Source of the DNA: a virus
Length of the DNA: 36,604 bases
Direction: 5' to 3' (one strand)
IMG/VR virus record: IMGVR_UViG_3300042691_033021
Span: 1-36,604 of that record
Each line of letters starts with the position of its first letter. The stretch's first letter is position 1. Shown in pieces: positions 29,791 through 36,604 of the stretch. The notes under the pieces were generated by a model that saw nothing but the letters and a program-made list of their open reading frames with translations, was not told where the DNA came from and searched no databases. The translations under genes and the position numbers were made by a program.

Positions 29791-29958
29791 TTAGTTCGAG
29801 TATATTACAGCGCCTTTTTTATCCGTCACTCTTACTAACACGGCGCCCTTGCGTTTATATTGGAGAGCTGCACTAATAGCAGATTGTTCACTGCTGTACG
29901 TGCCAATTACTATCCAACTTTCATACGGTGAATTACGTTTATATTGTGCTTTAAACAT
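29791..29958 (-). CDS. Small hypothetical protein (55 aa)
   Basis: A 55-codon frame lies between nrdB and glutaredoxin: MFKAQYKRNSPYESWIVIGT, then SSEQSAISAALQYKRKGAVL, ending VRVTDKKGAVIYSN. The fold looks beta-alpha-beta. The ATG is 3 nt after the nrdB stop; upstream bases are weak as a ribosome binding site (ATAAGAT). The regular hydrophobic pattern and snug fit support coding. Function unknown, maybe accessory to RNR. Confidence 0.6.
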   Translation of the reverse strand: MFKAQYKRNSPYESWIVIGTYSSEQSAISAALQYKRKGAVLVRVTDKKGAVIYSN

Positions 29959-29961
29959 ATC

Positions 29962-31062
29962 TTATATAGCAGGTAATGCGTCATAGTCGAGATTTTCACT
30001 CATGACGCCAATAACATAATTTGTACTTTCATTTTCCTGCAGAGCAGTTTGTTTTTTACTAGTATCGCTATGTTTGTTAAACCAAGGTATTGGAGTGGTC
30101 TTAGGTGCTGGCATCCAGTACTTAATACCAATATCTTTCAATGCTGAGGCAGCGGTGTAATCTACAAATTCTTTTAGAATATTTGCGTTCAATCCAATAA
30201 CAGGACCTTTCTTAAACAAATAATCAGCCCAGGCTTTTTCTTCTGCAATAACATCTTTATAAATTTGCAATACTTCGTCTTCGCAGTCTTTAGCGGCTTT
30301 AGCGAACCTTTCATCTTCCTTGACTACTTGATTAATGATCCAAGCAGTCCAACCCTTATGCAGTAACTCGTCCTGTAAGATCAGACTGATGATGTTGCCG
30401 TTGCCAATGAAGATCTTGTTTTCTACCATCGCCAAGCTGGTAGCAAAGGACACCATAAAGCGGAACGCTTCCAGTGCATAGCTGGCGTGTAATGCTAGGT
30501 AGATCGCCTTAACATGTTCTCTTTCTGGTATTGTTTCGCCAAGCTCTTTGCGGCAATTGATGAGATGGAGAGCATCGTAATAACGTCCCACGCTTGACGC
30601 CATGTCAACAATCTCTTTGGTGTCATGGATCGTATTAAAAACTTCTTTAGGGACATTGTAGATATTCCTTATAATATGGCTATAACTTTTACTATGAATG
30701 TTCGTTTCATAAAAAGTCCAATTATAGACCAATGCCTCTAGTTCAGGAAGGCTTACGACCGGAGTAAAGATTTGACTTGGGCCGCGACCTTGCAGACTGT
30801 CAAGAGCGGTTTGACGAAGTAAATTACTAGTAAAGATATGTTTAACCGCATCTGAAGCTTCCTTAAAATCGTTGGCATCTTTAGTAAGACTGATCTCCTC
30901 AGGTTGCCAAAAGAAACCCCGTGCGGTAGATTCAAAATCTGCTATTTTTTTATACTTAACTTCTTCAAAACGTTGGATAGTGACTGGCCCTGCTGGGTCT
31001 AGGAACATCTTGCGACTTAGATAGTCTGTTTTTGTGTGTAGGTTATATTGTTTTTGGCTCAT
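29962..31062 (-). CDS. nrdB: Class I ribonucleotide reductase beta subunit
   Basis: This 366-aa protein aligns with E. coli NrdB through FFWQPEEISL, QTALDSLQGR (Asp84 equivalent), SYALEAFRFMVSF (Glu204) and LQDELLHKGW (Glu238, His241), plus the radical Tyr in SKSYSHIIRNI (Tyr122). It supplies the metal-tyrosyl radical to NrdA. An oddity: the first ligand helix reads YETNIHSKSY, so Glu and His are spaced E-x3-H where E. coli has E-x2-H (SETIHSRSY), an apparent one-residue insertion. The start overlaps the preceding gene by ATGA. Function likely retained. Confidence 0.93.
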   Translation of the reverse strand: MSQKQYNLHTKTDYLSRKMFLDPAGPVTIQRFEEVKYKKIADFESTARGFFWQPEEISLTKDANDFKEASDAVKHIFTSNLLRQTALDSLQGRGPSQIFTPVVSLPELEALVYNWTFYETNIHSKSYSHIIRNIYNVPKEVFNTIHDTKEIVDMASSVGRYYDALHLINCRKELGETIPEREHVKAIYLALHASYALEAFRFMVSFATSLAMVENKIFIGNGNIISLILQDELLHKGWTAWIINQVVKEDERFAKAAKDCEDEVLQIYKDVIAEEKAWADYLFKKGPVIGLNANILKEFVDYTAASALKDIGIKYWMPAPKTTPIPWFNKHSDTSKKQTALQENESTNYVIGVMSENLDYDALPAI

Positions 31063-31514
31063 ATTATATTTTCTGTGTTATAGGTTTTGTTAAAAATATC
31101 TTTCTTTACGACGCCATAATCATCTTCACCATGGCGCACAATGTAATCCTCACCGGCTTTGTAATTCAGTACTTCGCCCCAGCTGGTATTTACAGACCCG
31201 TCGTGATCAGCCAGTTTGGCTAATTTAATTATTTTTTTGGGGCTCGCTGTTCCGTCGCCGTTGTCTGTTTTTAATTCATTGAACTTTTCAGGCGGGATTG
31301 GATATTTTTCTCCCTTGGGTCCAGTTACGATATAGTAACCTTTTTTGTATTTGACTGGGCCTTCAAGTGTTTCAATTTCACCATCTTCTTTTGCAACTTC
31401 AAAAGGTTCCTTAGCCGGTACTTTGAAAGTTTTGAAAGAGCCTTTTTGAAACCAGGTGTCGTCTATCTTTCCTGCAGATTCTACAATAGAAATATATTCT
31501 CTCAGAGTTTTCAT
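31059..31514 (-). CDS. Predicted capsid-targeted protein inside the RNR operon (151 aa)
   Basis: The start at 31514 overlaps the nrdA stop (ATGA); an in-frame start 18 nt upstream is less likely. The N-terminus MKTLREYISIVESAG resembles the T4 capsid targeting sequence (MKTYQEFIAEA), with a gp21-type cleavage site IVE-S after Glu12. The rest contains two similar modules (GPVKYKKGYYIVTGPKGEKY and VLNYKAGEDYIVRHGEDDYG) of about 45 residues, reminiscent of small repeated domains in marine T4-like phages. It is coupled at both ends (nrdA and nrdB) by ATGA overlaps. Predicted to be packaged in the head; effector function unknown. Confidence 0.65.
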   Translation of the reverse strand: MKTLREYISIVESAGKIDDTWFQKGSFKTFKVPAKEPFEVAKEDGEIETLEGPVKYKKGYYIVTGPKGEKYPIPPEKFNELKTDNGDGTASPKKIIKLAKLADHDGSVNTSWGEVLNYKAGEDYIVRHGEDDYGVVKKDIFNKTYNTENII

Positions 31515-33844
31515 AGTTTGCAGGCCTCGCAATCTTCTTCTATGCTTGTCTCAACTTCTCTTTCATGGAATCCGTTGTAATGTACTTCAGGAGTTTTATC
31601 TTCATGTTTGGCTCCTTGTTTATTGATTAAACTGTAATAAAAAGTTTTAATGCCCCAAACATGAGATTGCATAAGATTTTTAGCGATCAGTGTTGTTGGT
31701 ACTTTACGATCCGGAAAATGAGCAGGATTATAAAAAGTATTAGTGCTAATTGATTGATCAACATACGCTGCCAAGACCGCAGCAGTCTTTAAATATCCGT
31801 CACAGTCTTTCTGTTCCCACATTAACTGATATTTGTTTTTTAATCTATTATATTCTGGCACTACTTGAGTAAACGATCCGGCTTTTGATTCTTTGGTCGT
31901 AATTAAACTCATTGGCATCTCTATTCCATTTGTAGAATTAATAACAACACTACTAGACTCAACTGGAGCAATAGCCATAAGAGTAGCATTTCGTACACCA
32001 TGTTGCTTCATCTCCTCTCTCAGTGATTCCCAGTCTAGTTCCGGGGTGAAGTCGGTGAGTTCGTTAACTCCTGGTGCTCGTCGCTCCCAGGGGAACTGTC
32101 CTTGTCCATACCTTGTTCTGTCTGAGTCTTTGCACTTTCCTCTTTCTTTGGCGAGTTCAACCGTCGCTTCCGTAAGGTAAAAGGCCTGATGCTCCATCCA
32201 AACTTTAACTTCTGCCAATGCGTCCTTGTCGCCATATTTGATCCCCCGTCTGGCATGCCAATAGGCTAAATTGGTTACTCCAATACCTAATGGCTGTATT
32301 TCGTCATTGCTTAACTTAGATTGAATAGATAAGAAATCCTGATAATCTAAAATATTGCAAAGACTACGTTGTAGAATGCGACAGGCTCTACGCATGTCTT
32401 CTGGGTTACGGAACGCACCCCAGTTAATGGATCCCAGTGTACATAACGCTATGCGTCCCTCCTCGTCGTCTAATCTCTTAAATGGACGGGTTGGTAATAA
32501 GATCTCACAGCACAGGTTACTTTGATAGATGGTATGATATTCAGGATCAAAAGGGCCTTGATTCATAACATTATCAATAAACACCAAATAGATGCGACCT
32601 GTGTCTGTACGCTCCTTAAGTATGCCCGACCTAAATACTTCTTCGGCGGACATTGTTTTTTTGCGTAAATCTTTACGCCTCTCATACTTCACATATAGCT
32701 CTTCAAACTTCTGTGTGTCTCTATAGAAAGCTTCATATAGATCCGGAACTTCATTAGGATCAAAGAAAGTAATATCTTCTTTGTTTTTAAAACGACGCCA
32801 AAAGAACGCTGATAGTACAACTCCGTAGTCCATGTGTCTAACGCGAGTTTCTTCAGTTCCTTGATTGTTTTTAAGAACAATAAGATCGTCAAACTGATGA
32901 TGCCAAATAGGATAGAACACTGTAGCACTAGCATTTCTAATGCCACCTTGTGAACATGAACGTAGATCACCGAACCATTTCTTTAGGAACGGGATCATAC
33001 CTGTGTGCATGATCTCGCCGCCACGTATGGGACTGCCTAATGGTCGTAGGCGTCCAATCTCTAGACCAATGCCTGCACGTTTGCTGGCATACTTGGCCAT
33101 CATCTCCCCACTAGCAAATATGCTATCCAGATCGTCGTCACTGCGGATAAGAACACAACTGCTAAACTGCTTTGTTGGAGTGCCAAGACCAGCCAACACA
33201 GGTGTAGCAAGAGTAAAGAGACCATCTGAAGCCGCGTTGTAATACTCTCTGATGTAACGCATACGGGCTGCATTAGGTTCTTCTTTATGGAATACAGTCG
33301 CGGCAGCAACCATATAACGAACTTGTGGTGTTTCATAGATCTCCTTTGTAGCTCGGTTACGCACGAGATACTTTTCGATCAATTGTTCAATTGCTGCGTA
33401 ACTGTATTGCTCATCCTTTTCGTGGTCAAGCATATCGTTCATCTTGTTCCAGTCTTCCTCAGTGTACCATTCAAGAAGCTCTGGCGTATATAAGCCAACA
33501 GAAACATTTTTCTTTACGATGTCATAGAGGTGGGGAGGTTCATATTGGCCGTATACATCTTTTCGCAACATGCTAAGGCGTTGCTTGCCTGCCACATATT
33601 GATAGTTCGTATGTCCAATATCGGGATTATGTTCGATATCGATGAGATCAACGATAGCTCTCAATGTTATACCGTCAATTTCTTCTGTGGTGATACCATC
33701 GTAAAAATGAGGTTGGGCTTTGATTTCGATCATTGACTGACTGACGTCTGCGATACCTTTACAAACCTTGGCAACCTGTGCCTGCCACTTTTCAACCGCT
33801 AACGGTTCTCTATTTCCACTTCTTTTGATAACTGTGATGCTCAT
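31511..33844 (-). CDS. nrdA: Class Ia ribonucleotide reductase alpha subunit
   Basis: This 777-aa protein aligns end to end with E. coli NrdA (761 aa). It has an N-terminal ATP-cone-like region (TVIKRSGNREPLAVEKWQ), QFSSCVLI (Cys225 equivalent), SNLCCEILLPT (Asn437, Cys439, Glu441), LCTLGSINWGA (Cys462), KTFYYSL (Tyr730/731 relay) and a C-terminal CEAC redox pair. It makes dNDPs for phage DNA synthesis with NrdB and glutaredoxin. Upstream are both a TAAATA-type box and a TATAAT-like sequence. Secure assignment. Confidence 0.96.
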   Translation of the reverse strand: MSITVIKRSGNREPLAVEKWQAQVAKVCKGIADVSQSMIEIKAQPHFYDGITTEEIDGITLRAIVDLIDIEHNPDIGHTNYQYVAGKQRLSMLRKDVYGQYEPPHLYDIVKKNVSVGLYTPELLEWYTEEDWNKMNDMLDHEKDEQYSYAAIEQLIEKYLVRNRATKEIYETPQVRYMVAAATVFHKEEPNAARMRYIREYYNAASDGLFTLATPVLAGLGTPTKQFSSCVLIRSDDDLDSIFASGEMMAKYASKRAGIGLEIGRLRPLGSPIRGGEIMHTGMIPFLKKWFGDLRSCSQGGIRNASATVFYPIWHHQFDDLIVLKNNQGTEETRVRHMDYGVVLSAFFWRRFKNKEDITFFDPNEVPDLYEAFYRDTQKFEELYVKYERRKDLRKKTMSAEEVFRSGILKERTDTGRIYLVFIDNVMNQGPFDPEYHTIYQSNLCCEILLPTRPFKRLDDEEGRIALCTLGSINWGAFRNPEDMRRACRILQRSLCNILDYQDFLSIQSKLSNDEIQPLGIGVTNLAYWHARRGIKYGDKDALAEVKVWMEHQAFYLTEATVELAKERGKCKDSDRTRYGQGQFPWERRAPGVNELTDFTPELDWESLREEMKQHGVRNATLMAIAPVESSSVVINSTNGIEMPMSLITTKESKAGSFTQVVPEYNRLKNKYQLMWEQKDCDGYLKTAAVLAAYVDQSISTNTFYNPAHFPDRKVPTTLIAKNLMQSHVWGIKTFYYSLINKQGAKHEDKTPEVHYNGFHEREVETSIEEDCEACKL

Positions 33845-33879
33845 CTATATGTCTCTCTATTTTTATTATAATGGGATAT

Positions 33880-34317
33880 TTATTGTAATCTAGATACAGA
33901 GTAAATTCTTTTCGTATCTACATTATTCAGTTGGTCAACGTCTACTACGGCGCCGTAAACAAGATTAAGAACGTGTTTATTATCGACAACTAGCATGTAT
34001 AAAGGTTCTTTTTTCTCTGGGGACATAGACATATGTATCTCACATTCGGTATCAATAAACCGCTGTGTTAACTTGATAGTATACAGCATGCCTAGCACGA
34101 GTGCAAGATCGTCCAAACGGAGATCTAGCATTAAATGCCAGGGATCAGGCCAATCTGTAGGAATTTTGGGATCTAGATAGGGACTAACAAAAGGAGCATG
34201 TGCCCAAAGTTTTGCTACGTCTTCCAGTGGTGTTTCACTGGTTTCTAAACTATCTCTAAACTGTCTCCAGGCTGCTAATCTTTTGGTCCCGTATTCGTTA
34301 AACACCGTAGGCAACAT
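33880..34317 (-). CDS. Hypothetical T4-like phage protein (145 aa)
   Basis: The N-terminal part MLPTVFNEYGTKRLAAWRQF is followed by WAHAPFVSPYLDPKIPTDWP and a beta-rich end (EPLYMLVVDNKHVLNLVYGA). The Trp/Pro-rich middle and the position just after the tail fibre (20-nt overlap) suggest a virion or assembly protein, conserved in marine T4-like phages to my impression. No motif allows a function. Confidence 0.6.
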   Translation of the reverse strand: MLPTVFNEYGTKRLAAWRQFRDSLETSETPLEDVAKLWAHAPFVSPYLDPKIPTDWPDPWHLMLDLRLDDLALVLGMLYTIKLTQRFIDTECEIHMSMSPEKKEPLYMLVVDNKHVLNLVYGAVVDVDQLNNVDTKRIYSVSRLQ

Positions 34318-35896
34318 CGAAGGAAATTGACCCTGTTGCGCCTGTAGCGATTGGATTCTTGTAAGTCAATATCAATGTATCAACTACTGCCGCCGTAGAA
34401 TCATCTAGTGCAGTATTACTTGACTTAGAAATATTGAATTCAAAATTGGTCATAAGGGTTCCTCCTGGCGATGTTAGATAATTGGGTGAATAAGCAAAAT
34501 TATCAGTTAAAGAAACTTCTGAACCATGAGACAATGGACTAAGGTCATCACCTATGGTAATCGTCAAGGTTCCGAATCTAGTATGTTCACCTAATCTTAA
34601 ACAATAATTTATTTGTGTAAATTTATTTTGTGCAGAAAAGGCCGCTACTGGAGTAAAACTATCTGACAGATAAATTAACGCATAATTTTTATCGACAAAA
34701 CTGACTCCAGCTGCGTTATAAACTTCCGTAAATGCAGGAGTCGACCCTGACACTGCTACTGCTGCGGCTTGTTGTCTGTCGCTGCTACAATCAATCAGTG
34801 TGTTTCCTACCTTCTCTCCGAAGTACACCATGTAGTCGTTTGGATTGGCGCTGGTTCCGGTATTGTTACCTACATTTTTAAATTTTGAACGTTGTATTAG
34901 TGTTCCTCTACCAGCAGTTGATCTAAATGCTTGGTTGGCAATCTCTTCGAACTCGCAGTCATTGATCTGCCATCTATTCCCTTGTGATGTTACACCTTCT
35001 ATATAGATAGCGGTATCATTAACAAAGAATCTACAACTTTCAAATCTAATGTTAGTTTCAAATGTATCTGACTGAAGGCATTTTACAGCAACAGCATCTT
35101 CCTGAAACACACAATTTTTAAAAGTAATATGTTCAACTTTTGTTCCTACTAGAGTATTCTGCCAGAATACTGCTGCACTTGCAGTGCTGATGTTTACAGA
35201 TTCGCCTAATTGATATTCACCTTGAAACTTAACAGAATCAACTTTGGAGTTTGCCACTCCAGAGAAAATTACTTGGCCGGTAGTTCTTTTGATTGTAAAA
35301 TTAGAAAAATTTATGTTTTGCGGACGATTAGTGCTGTTGAAATCTAATAACTCTAATCCTGTGCCAGTGATAAATCTAATGTTATTGCTGCCTATGTTCA
35401 ACACAGCACCAGTCTGTGTTTCGCCTTTTAAAATTACACCGCTGGGCACAGCTAATTCTTTGGTAAACAGATATTCGCCGTTAGGTATTAATAATTCTTT
35501 TTTATAATTTTCATTGGCGTTTCTAAACAGTTCTGTAAATGCAGTTTCAAAAGCATCTGTACAATCTGTGCTGCCATCTCCTACTGCGCCAAAATCAACT
35601 ACACTAACAGTTTCATCTTCTTTGCTTTGCAGACTTCGCGAGACGCTTAAACTTATTGATGTATCATTGTTGGCAAATTTATAACTAGACGCTAGGTCTA
35701 AAATGTTATCGTGTTCAGTGAGTATTTTAGTATTACCCACATAAGGTGCGCCTTCTAAAACACTGCCGTTTCCTATGAACAATTCCTGAGTATCTACCGC
35801 CCAGGCAAATTCGGCAGAACTTAATTGGGGCACACCGCTATTGGAATTTCGTTGTCCTCTGCGGACCTGTATTTTAGATATCTGTACGACAGCCAT
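34298..35896 (-). CDS. Tail fibre / spike with right-handed beta-helix
   Basis: The first ~60 residues (VVQISKIQVRRGQRNSNSG, LSSAEFAWAVDTQELFIGNG) form the RRGQ-type attachment segment found at the base of many phage fibres. After a linker, the pectate-lyase-like entry SVVDFGAVGDGSTDCTDAF starts a right-handed beta-helix running to ~450 (IRFESCRFFVNDTAIYIEGV). A beta-rich C-terminal domain follows, possibly a trimerisation or receptor-binding tip. It should bind or degrade a host surface glycan. A late-like box lies 21 nt upstream. Confident as a fibre/spike; enzymatic activity unproven. Confidence 0.85.
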   Translation of the reverse strand: MAVVQISKIQVRRGQRNSNSGVPQLSSAEFAWAVDTQELFIGNGSVLEGAPYVGNTKILTEHDNILDLASSYKFANNDTSISLSVSRSLQSKEDETVSVVDFGAVGDGSTDCTDAFETAFTELFRNANENYKKELLIPNGEYLFTKELAVPSGVILKGETQTGAVLNIGSNNIRFITGTGLELLDFNSTNRPQNINFSNFTIKRTTGQVIFSGVANSKVDSVKFQGEYQLGESVNISTASAAVFWQNTLVGTKVEHITFKNCVFQEDAVAVKCLQSDTFETNIRFESCRFFVNDTAIYIEGVTSQGNRWQINDCEFEEIANQAFRSTAGRGTLIQRSKFKNVGNNTGTSANPNDYMVYFGEKVGNTLIDCSSDRQQAAAVAVSGSTPAFTEVYNAAGVSFVDKNYALIYLSDSFTPVAAFSAQNKFTQINYCLRLGEHTRFGTLTITIGDDLSPLSHGSEVSLTDNFAYSPNYLTSPGGTLMTNFEFNISKSSNTALDDSTAAVVDTLILTYKNPIATGATGSISFDVAYGV

Positions 35897-35917
35897 AGAT
35901 AATTTCCCGTTATAGGG

Positions 35918-35925
35918 TATTTATC
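35918..35925 (-). promoter_or_regulatory. T4-late-like GATAAATA box for the tail fibre
   Basis: GATAAATA on the minus strand, overlapping the exonuclease stop codon and 21 nt before the fibre ATG. It is the box with a normal leader length, on a clearly late gene. Confidence 0.6.
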
Positions 35926-36604
35926 TTAAACTGTTATAGTATTCCTCTACCTTATCTAACCAAAGATCTTGATACTTGTTGAAATCGCTGGGCCATAGAT
36001 CAAACTGCTGATATTCACAGTTTCTAGAACACATAAACACATGTCCTTCTTTTATGTCAGTTCCGTAGACTTCATTATGTGCTAATATATATGCTACTAA
36101 CTGCATCTTATAATCTTCAACCCATTCTTCTTTCTTAGGCTTGTTGGTTTGCTTGTAGTCGCATACTGAAGGATTGCCCTTATATACAGCAACTAAATCA
36201 GTAGTTCCGGAATACAAACCGGGAAAGTACAAGCTCTGTTCCATCGCCCATACTTCATTTACATCTGCTAGCCCATATTTGATAATTTCATCGGCCATTT
36301 TATTGGCCTGGATATGAACTGGGTTATTTCCGGGCTGACGTTGAATACCTGCAATAAAACGTTCTAAATTGCTGTGCATAGCTGTGCCAACACCTGCAGC
36401 CTCTGTAGTTATTTGTTTGGCCTTTTCTTCTCCTATACGTTTTTTCCATTCATTGAGATGAGTCATGTCTTTGGTAGCTGACAGAATGGTGGTAACTGAA
36501 GGGAGACTTTCGCCGTCTGGAGTTAGATAAACTCTCTTACGGGTAACAGGATCATTTATCTGTTGACAATTTTTATATTGAAAGCGTTCAACGAACGGTG
36601 GGGG
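35921..36604 (-). CDS. PD-(D/E)XK phage exonuclease, 5' end beyond window
   Basis: The frame stays open through the right edge (228 codons), so an apparent ATG at 36466 is not the true start. Upstream of it the protein reads LTPDGESLPSVTTILSATKD, a signature continued by NEWKKRIGEEKAKQI and GVGTAMHSNLE. The nuclease core is SGTTDLVAVYK...VCDYKQTNK, giving the Asp and D-x-K catalytic residues, followed by YKMQLVAYILAHN with the conserved Gln. This is the Cas4/RecB-like exonuclease of T4-like marine phages, likely in DNA recombination or degradation. Confidence 0.85.
   Translation of the reverse strand, partial: PPPFVERFQYKNCQQINDPVTRKRVYLTPDGESLPSVTTILSATKDMTHLNEWKKRIGEEKAKQITTEAAGVGTAMHSNLERFIAGIQRQPGNNPVHIQANKMADEIIKYGLADVNEVWAMEQSLYFPGLYSGTTDLVAVYKGNPSVCDYKQTNKPKKEEWVEDYKMQLVAYILAHNEVYGTDIKEGHVFMCSRNCEYQQFDLWPSDFNKYQDLWLDKVEEYYNSLR

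Noticed and set aside
36466-36466. ATG as the start of the exonuclease gene
   Set aside because: The frame continues upstream to the window edge with family-typical residues (SVTTILSATKD), so the real start is outside.
1-36604. Bacterial chromosome or prophage-free genome as source
   Set aside because: DnaK, pqqA, ahpCD, FecR and curli genes look bacterial, but the tail fibre, M15 tail peptidase, PD-(D/E)XK exonuclease, RNR layout, bS21, late-like boxes and dense ATGA overlaps fit a T4-like phage. The call stays an inference without capsid or terminase genes in view.

Overview
The window looks like part of the genome of a large T4-like (myovirus-type) phage of an aquatic Gram-negative bacterium, not a bacterial chromosome. 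Almost all genes lie on the minus strand, packed with 1-4 nt overlaps (mostly ATGA). They include phage hallmarks: a beta-helix tail fibre with an N-terminal RRGQ-type attachment segment, a phage PD-(D/E)XK exonuclease, class I ribonucleotide reductase with glutaredoxin, an M15-type tail peptidase, a SleB-type lysin, a phage bS21, and TAAATA boxes like T4 late promoters. The host is inferred to be a betaproteobacterium, possibly a methylotroph: the end of the tmRNA tag (ANDSRFALAA) resembles betaproteobacterial tags, DnaK looks betaproteobacterial, and a pqqA gene is present. None of these is conclusive.

Layout, left to right. (1) 1-2.3 kb: a partial CHASE2 sensor protein and a small lipoprotein read leftward. 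Diverging from a palindromic TAAATA promoter is the only plus-strand operon: a yybP-ykoY (Mn2+) riboswitch, a TerC/Alx-type transporter and a 30-aa membrane peptide. (2) 2.3-11.4 kb: cell-surface block with a GT2 glycosyltransferase, an LpxH-like phosphoesterase, small secreted proteins, a 1123-aa autotransporter, FecR, curlin, CsgG fused to an SH3 domain, and CsgF. (3) 11.5-17.1 kb: a predicted capsid-packaged internal protein, a bilin pathway (heme oxygenase plus ferredoxin-dependent bilin reductase), ClpS, Hsp20 and DnaK. (4) 17.2-23.3 kb: GMP reductase, exonuclease, bS21, a membrane coiled-coil protein, envelope lipoproteins, and a candidate holin/SleB lysis pair. (5) 23.3-27.8 kb: accessory island with strong sigma70-type promoters: NAD-dependent epimerase, SGNH hydrolase, pqqA, ahpCD, an outer-membrane barrel, and a circularly permuted two-piece tmRNA. 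(6) 27.7-36.6 kb: core phage genes: YbaN-like protein, M15 peptidase, Sm-like protein, glutaredoxin, NrdB, a second capsid-targeted protein, NrdA, tail fibre and exonuclease.

Three themes tie the genes together. Proteostasis and translation rescue: DnaK, Hsp20, ClpS, tmRNA and bS21, with Hsp20 and DnaK sharing a duplicated structured leader that may be an RNA thermometer. Cofactor, metal and redox support of the host: the PQQ precursor peptide, Mn-riboswitch-controlled transporter, bilin synthesis, AhpCD and glutaredoxin. Envelope remodelling: curli secretion system, autotransporter, outer-membrane barrel, lipoproteins and sugar/lipid enzymes. The most unusual items are the phage-borne permuted tmRNA with a long tag containing an internal AND-x-x-F repeat, the 23-aa pqqA with its own promoter and terminator, and the Mn riboswitch-transporter cassette.
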